Shown: positions 60,321-64,000 of the stretch, piece after piece
Position numbering within the stretch: position 1 is the first letter of the stretch
Layout of the letters: each line of letters opens with the position of its first letter
Source of the DNA: Arthrobacter_H rhombi
GTDB lineage: Bacteria > Actinomycetota > Actinomycetes > Actinomycetales > Micrococcaceae
Length of the DNA: 64,000 nucleotides
Reading direction: 5' to 3'
Assembly: GCF_039526245.1 (NCBI RefSeq)
Contig: NZ_BAAAIV010000001.1
Coordinates: forward strand, 62,001-126,000
The notes under the pieces: generated by a model
Told to the model about the DNA's origin: nothing
The model's database searches: none
Seen by the model: only the letters and a program-made list of their open reading frames with translations
Translations under genes and position numbers: made by a program

Positions 60321-61592
60321 ATGTCAGAGGAAACCACCGAACGGGGCGTCGAGCTCGAACCCCCCAAAAAATGGAAAATCATTGGTCCGGGACTCGTCGT
60401 CGCGGCCACCGGCGTCGGGGCCGCCGACATGGTCTCGACCCTGGTCGCCGGCTCGAAGTTCGGCTACGGGCTGCTCTGGGCGCTGGTCATCGGCGTCATC
60501 CTGAAGATCGTCCTCGTCGAGGGTGCCGGACGCTACTCGCTGGCCACCGGCAAGACGATCTTCGAGGGCTGGCGCACGCTGGGCCGCTGGCCCGTCTGGT
60601 ACTTCGGGCCCTACATCATCATCTGGGGCTTCATCTACGGGGCCTCGGCCATGGCCTCCACCGCCTTGCCGCTGGCCGCACTGTTCCCCGGCGTCCCGCA
60701 GAACGTCTTCGCCATCGGCACCGGGCTGGCCGGTTGCCTGCTGGTCTGGTTCAACCGGTACTCGGTGTTCGAGAAGATCACCGCGGTGCTGGTGGGACTG
60801 ATGTTCATCACGATCGTCGGCCTGGCGATCATCGCCGTCCCCGATGTTCCCGCCATGCTCGCCGGTCTGGTGCCGCATCTGCCCCACGGTTCCGTGCTGT
60901 ACACGCTGGCCCTGGCCGGCGGTGTCGGCGGCACGATCACCCTGGCGGCCTATGGGTACTGGCTGCGCGAGAAGGGCTGGGTCAAACCCGGATGGATGCG
61001 CGTGATGCGGATCGACAACACCATGGCCTACGTCATGACCGGCATCTTCGTCATCTCCATGATGGTCGTCGGCACGGAGGTCGTGGCCGCCGCAGGCGTC
61101 ACCATCGACGCGGGCGACAAGGGCCTGATCGACCTCTCGGACGTGCTGAACGAGAAGTACGGGACCTTCATCGGCAAGGCGTTCCTGGTCGGCTTCTTCG
61201 CCGCGGCGTTCTCCTCCGTCCTGGGCGTCTGGCACGGTGTCTCGCTGATGTTCGCCGATTTCTGGGGCAACATCCGCGGTAAGGGATCCAACCACCCGGA
61301 CTCCCAGGCACACGGCAAGTACTTCCGCTTCTACATCCTGTGGCTGACGTTCCCGCCGATGCTGCTGTTGTTGCTGGGCAAGCCGATCGGCCTGGTGCTG
61401 GCCTACGGGGTCCTGGGGTCGCTGTTCATGCCGTTCCTGGCGATCACGCTGCTGCCGCTGCTGAACACCGACCGGGTGCCCAGGGAGTGGCGCAACCGCT
61501 GGCACACGAACACCGCACTGGTCATCACCGCGGTGCTGTTCATCTGGCTGGGTGTCTACCAGCTGGTGACGACCATCCTGAAGTACGTGTAA
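60321..61592 (+). CDS. Non-canonical Nramp-family transporter
   Basis: A 423-residue protein with 11 helices and the Nramp fold (PGLVVAATGVGAADMVSTLV in the first helix, FGYGLLWALVIGVILKIVLVEGAGRYSLATG in the second and loop, judged by pattern). The metal-binding DPGN of the first helix is replaced by GAAD (33-36), and the sixth-helix MPH motif is missing (GGVGGTITLAAYGYW). It therefore probably does not transport Mn or Fe as normal Nramps do; other small cations or organic solutes are possible. It has a terminator downstream at 61621-61661. Confidence 0.82.
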   Translation: MSEETTERGVELEPPKKWKIIGPGLVVAATGVGAADMVSTLVAGSKFGYGLLWALVIGVILKIVLVEGAGRYSLATGKTIFEGWRTLGRWPVWYFGPYIIIWGFIYGASAMASTALPLAALFPGVPQNVFAIGTGLAGCLLVWFNRYSVFEKITAVLVGLMFITIVGLAIIAVPDVPAMLAGLVPHLPHGSVLYTLALAGGVGGTITLAAYGYWLREKGWVKPGWMRVMRIDNTMAYVMTGIFVISMMVVGTEVVAAAGVTIDAGDKGLIDLSDVLNEKYGTFIGKAFLVGFFAAAFSSVLGVWHGVSLMFADFWGNIRGKGSNHPDSQAHGKYFRFYILWLTFPPMLLLLLGKPIGLVLAYGVLGSLFMPFLAITLLPLLNTDRVPREWRNRWHTNTALVITAVLFIWLGVYQLVTTILKYV

Positions 61593-61620
61593 CGGCACGG
61601 CACCCCCACCGGAACCCCAC

Positions 61621-61661
61621 GGGCGCCGGACGGATCCTGATTCGGGAGCCGTCCGGCGCCC
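61621..61661 (+). terminator. Hairpin terminator after the Nramp-like gene
   Basis: GGGCGCCGGACGG (61621-61633) pairs exactly with CCGTCCGGCGCCC (61649-61661), 28 nt after the stop; CTGCCTTT follows. Confidence 0.75.
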
Positions 61662-61720
61662 GCTGCCTTTGCGGGGCACCGCGCCGTGTCGCGTCCCTTA
61701 TCAGGGGACTCCGTCGGGGG

Positions 61721-61726
61721 TAGGCT
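61721..61726 (+). promoter_or_regulatory. Candidate -10 box of a leaderless DUF4303 transcript
   Basis: TAGGCT is followed by 6 nt and the ATG at 61733; no ribosome site is present. Confidence 0.5.
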
Positions 61727-61732
61727 CTGGTC

Positions 61733-62467
61733 ATGGGAGTGGATTGGACGGCTTTGGAAGAGGCAATCCGGCGATCGGCATTGCGACAGGCACGGGACGT
61801 GATCGAGCATCATCCCGACCACGTGTTCTACGCGGTGGCGCTCGATGGGGTGTCCACCGAACCCAGCGGCCGGGTCGAACTCCCGGTCCTGGCCCTGAAT
61901 TCCGAACAGGCGCTGACGCGTGACCGCGGCCCGGTGGAGGTGGCCGATCTGGTCGCCGATGAACCGGAAGAAGTCGAGGAAGACGGTGAAGGCCCCGATC
62001 CGCTGAACCTGGGGACCGATGCCGACGACCCCTCCGCAGCGACGGACGCGGATGACGACGAGGACGACGACGAAGAGCCAGATGACGACGACTTCGACAT
62101 CGACGGGGAACTGGATCGCCTGGAAGAAGAAGGCGAAGCCACCGAGACCGACTCCAGCTACTACTCGGCCCGCTGGAACCCACCGGACTGGCACTGGTGC
62201 TCGATGGAACTCTTCGACGAATCAGCTGCCGAACTCTGGAGTCAGGCACTCACCCGCGTCGCCGAGTCGGCGGGCTGGGAACCGACACTCCGTCGTTTCT
62301 ACGAGCTGTTGCTCTCGGTCACCACGAGTCTGCGCGAGGAGCTGGCCGTGGGACGGAACGCCGACATCGTCGTATACCTCTCCGACGACGACCATGCGGA
62401 CGCACTGCTGCGGCGTTGCCTGACACCCGAGCAGCTTTCCCGACATTTTCCCGATCTGGTCGCCTGA
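61733..62467 (+). CDS. DUF4303 domain protein with acidic insert
   Basis: A 244-residue cytoplasmic protein. The start (WTALEEAIRRSALRQARDVI, then HVFYAVALDG) and the later SRYW-like part (SSYYSARWNPPDWHWCSMEL) fit DUF4303, a family often found with toxin-immunity or SMI1-like proteins but without proven function. Residues about 78-125 are an Asp/Glu-rich insert. A -10-like TAGGCT 6 nt before the ATG suggests a leaderless mRNA. Confidence 0.8.
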   Translation: MGVDWTALEEAIRRSALRQARDVIEHHPDHVFYAVALDGVSTEPSGRVELPVLALNSEQALTRDRGPVEVADLVADEPEEVEEDGEGPDPLNLGTDADDPSAATDADDDEDDDEEPDDDDFDIDGELDRLEEEGEATETDSSYYSARWNPPDWHWCSMELFDESAAELWSQALTRVAESAGWEPTLRRFYELLLSVTTSLREELAVGRNADIVVYLSDDDHADALLRRCLTPEQLSRHFPDLVA

Positions 62468-62541
62468 ACGCCAACGATGGCGGGCCCGCCTCCGCCCTGG
62501 GGGTGGATGCAACAAACATCCTCCGGGAAGAGGCTGGACGG

Positions 62542-62547
62542 TAGAGT
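62542..62547 (+). promoter_or_regulatory. Candidate -10 box upstream of purH
   Basis: TAGAGT fits the TANNNT -10 pattern and would give a short leader of about 35 nt before the GTG at 62589. No clear -35 or riboswitch structure is seen. Confidence 0.35.
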
Positions 62548-62588
62548 GGGCAGCATCCCCCGACCGCTGATTTCCCAGGGAGCTTTTC

Positions 62589-64000
62589 GTGAGCCAAACC
62601 GCCCTTGACCGTGTTCCGCTACGCCGGGCACTGATCTCCGTCTACGACAAGACCGGGCTCGAGGACCTGGCACGCGGCCTGCACGCGGCCGGCGTATCCA
62701 TCGTCTCCACCGGTTCCACCGCATCGAAGATCGCGGCAGCCGGCGTTCCGGTCACGGAGGTCTCCGAGGTCACCGGGTTCCAGGAATGCCTGGACGGCCG
62801 CGTGAAGACCCTGCACCCGCGCGTGCACGCCGGTATCCTGGCCGACCGCCGCCTGCCGGAGCATGTCCAGCAGTTGACCGACCTGGGCATCGAACCCTTC
62901 GACCTGGTGGTCGTCAACCTGTACCCGTTCGTGGACACCGTGAAGTCCGGAGCCGGGCAGGACGCCGTCGTCGAACAGATCGACATCGGGGGACCCTCCA
63001 TGGTCCGTGCCGCCGCGAAGAACCACCCGTCGGTCGCCGTCGTCGTGGATCCAGCCAAGTATGGTGACGTCGTCGAGGCCGCCCAGTCCGGTGGCTTCGA
63101 TCTGAAGACCCGCCGTCGCCTCGCGTCGCTGGCCTTCGCCCACACGGCCGCCTACGACACGGCGGTTGCCAGCTGGACCGCCGCCCAGTTCGGTGATGAC
63201 GAGGCCCCGGCGAAGTTCCCGCCGTACGCCGGTGTCGCCCTGGAGCGCGCCGACACCCTGCGGTACGGGGAGAACCCGCACCAGGCGGCCGCCCTGTACG
63301 TCGACAAGTCGGCCCCCGCAGGCATCGCCCAGGCCGAACAGCTGCACGGCAAGGCCATGAGCTACAACAATTTCATCGACGCCGACGCAGCATTGCGCGC
63401 CGCCTTCGATTTCGCCGAACCGGCAGTAGCCGTGGTCAAGCACGCCAACCCCTGTGGGGTCGCCGTCGCCACCCCCGGTGCCGATGACCCGATCGCCGAT
63501 GCGCACCGCAAGGCCCACTCCTGCGATCCCGTCTCTGCCTATGGCGGAGTGATCGCCGCAAACCGCACCGTCACCGCAGGCATGGCCGAAACGATCCGCT
63601 CGATCTTCACCGAGGTGGTCATCGCGCCGGGCTTCGAGCCGGCCGCCCTGGAGATCCTCCAGGCCAAGAAGAACATCCGCCTGCTGCAGCTGCCGGCCGG
63701 CTATGAGCGCGACGGCGTCGAGTACAAGCAGATCTCCGGTGGCATGCTGCTGCAGGCCTCCGACCGGATCGATGCCGACGGCGACGATCCGGCCAACTGG
63801 AAGCTGGCAGCGGGGGAGGCCGCGGACCCGGACACCCTGGCCGATCTGGTCTTCGCCTGGCGGGCCGTCCGGGCCGCCAAGTCCAACGCCATCCTGCTCG
63901 CGCGTGACGGTGCCACCGTCGGCGTGGGCATGGGACAGGTCAACCGCGTGGATTCCTGCCGGCTGGCCGTCGAGCGTGCCAACACGCTCGGCGTCTCCGT
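62589..64000 (+). CDS. purH: Bifunctional AICAR formyltransferase/IMP cyclohydrolase (3' truncated by window edge)
   Basis: The frame is open from GTG 62589 (AGGGAG 6-7 nt upstream) to the window end, giving 470 codons; about 60 more residues are expected. The N-terminal IMP cyclohydrolase domain (RRALISVYDKTGLEDLARGL, then GRVKTLHPRVHAGIL) and the C-terminal AICAR transformylase domain (LRYGENPHQAAALY, VVKHANPCGVAVA with the catalytic Lys-His pair) are intact as far as visible. It catalyses the last two steps of IMP synthesis. Confidence 0.96.
   Translation, partial: MSQTALDRVPLRRALISVYDKTGLEDLARGLHAAGVSIVSTGSTASKIAAAGVPVTEVSEVTGFQECLDGRVKTLHPRVHAGILADRRLPEHVQQLTDLGIEPFDLVVVNLYPFVDTVKSGAGQDAVVEQIDIGGPSMVRAAAKNHPSVAVVVDPAKYGDVVEAAQSGGFDLKTRRRLASLAFAHTAAYDTAVASWTAAQFGDDEAPAKFPPYAGVALERADTLRYGENPHQAAALYVDKSAPAGIAQAEQLHGKAMSYNNFIDADAALRAAFDFAEPAVAVVKHANPCGVAVATPGADDPIADAHRKAHSCDPVSAYGGVIAANRTVTAGMAETIRSIFTEVVIAPGFEPAALEILQAKKNIRLLQLPAGYERDGVEYKQISGGMLLQASDRIDADGDDPANWKLAAGEAADPDTLADLVFAWRAVRAAKSNAILLARDGATVGVGMGQVNRVDSCRLAVERANTLGVS

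Noticed and set aside
1..64000. tRNA or rRNA genes and insertion sequences
   Set aside because: I looked for cloverleaf-type sequences with CCA-proximal arms, rRNA conserved stretches and transposase motifs (DDE, HUH) and found none.

Overview
The window is a densely packed, high-GC chromosomal segment of an actinobacterium (Actinomycetota, most like Micrococcales or a relative; genus not determinable by eye). The evidence is consistent: GTG and TTG starts, frequent ATGA/TGATG gene overlaps, apparently leaderless genes with a TANNNT box 6 nt before the ATG, a Ku/LigD end-joining pair, a SigK/RskA-type locus with a fasciclin lipoprotein, an LpqY-SugABC-like trehalose importer and a DUF6350 membrane protein near purN. 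I saw no rRNA, tRNA, insertion sequence, prophage or CRISPR array. Both edge genes are cut by the window: a secreted Lys-rich repeat protein on the left and purH on the right.

Layout. 1-4.8 kb: secreted repeat protein, secreted S33-type peptidase, amidase. 4.8-6.7 kb: a coupled alkylation-repair operon (ECF sigma, Ogt, AlkB). 6.6-14.4 kb: an atypical flavin disulfide oxidoreductase, HhH-GPD protein, PRC-barrel/DUF2382 protein, membrane EEP-fold hydrolase, an esterase/XRE-cupin operon divergent from an MFS pump across a palindromic operator, and a VOC protein. 14.4-22 kb: a stress-flavoured minus-strand set (GAF-ANTAR regulator, GNAT, FAD oxidoreductase, small unknowns, zinc-ribbon protein) and a large catalase followed by a decayed copy of part of its own gene. 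22.2-25.4 kb: a coupled three-gene operon of unknown role (acyl-CoA dehydrogenase-like, PIG-L/methyltransferase fusion, GT2). 25.6-29.1 kb: divergent ku and ligD. 29.2-35.2 kb: SDR, phosphoketolase, large membrane hydrolase.

35.4-40.2 kb is a SigK-type regulon: fasciclin lipoprotein, ECF sigma, anti-sigma, DUF4383 membrane protein and membrane-anchored molybdopterin oxidoreductase. Two of its genes carry near-identical candidate sigma promoters. 40.3-46.9 kb: small acidic proteins, the trehalose-type ABC importer, an FMN reductase. 47.5-52.7 kb: aromatic/quinate catabolism (hpaH-hpaI facing aroE/qsuD-quiC-iclR) with a tandem IclR-type operator. 52.8-64 kb: GT4 mannosyltransferase-like gene, DUF6350 protein, DinB operon, purN, a subtilisin-like peptidase coupled to a small propeptide-like protein, MFS, non-canonical Nramp, DUF4303 protein and purH.

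The most interesting parts are the peptidase/small-protein pair (57.1-58.7 kb), the ACAD/PIG-L-methyltransferase/GT2 operon, the paired SigK-like promoters, the tandem IclR operators, and several enzymes with altered active sites (the oxidoreductase, the HhH-GPD protein, the Nramp protein). Functions come from reading the sequence; no database search was run.
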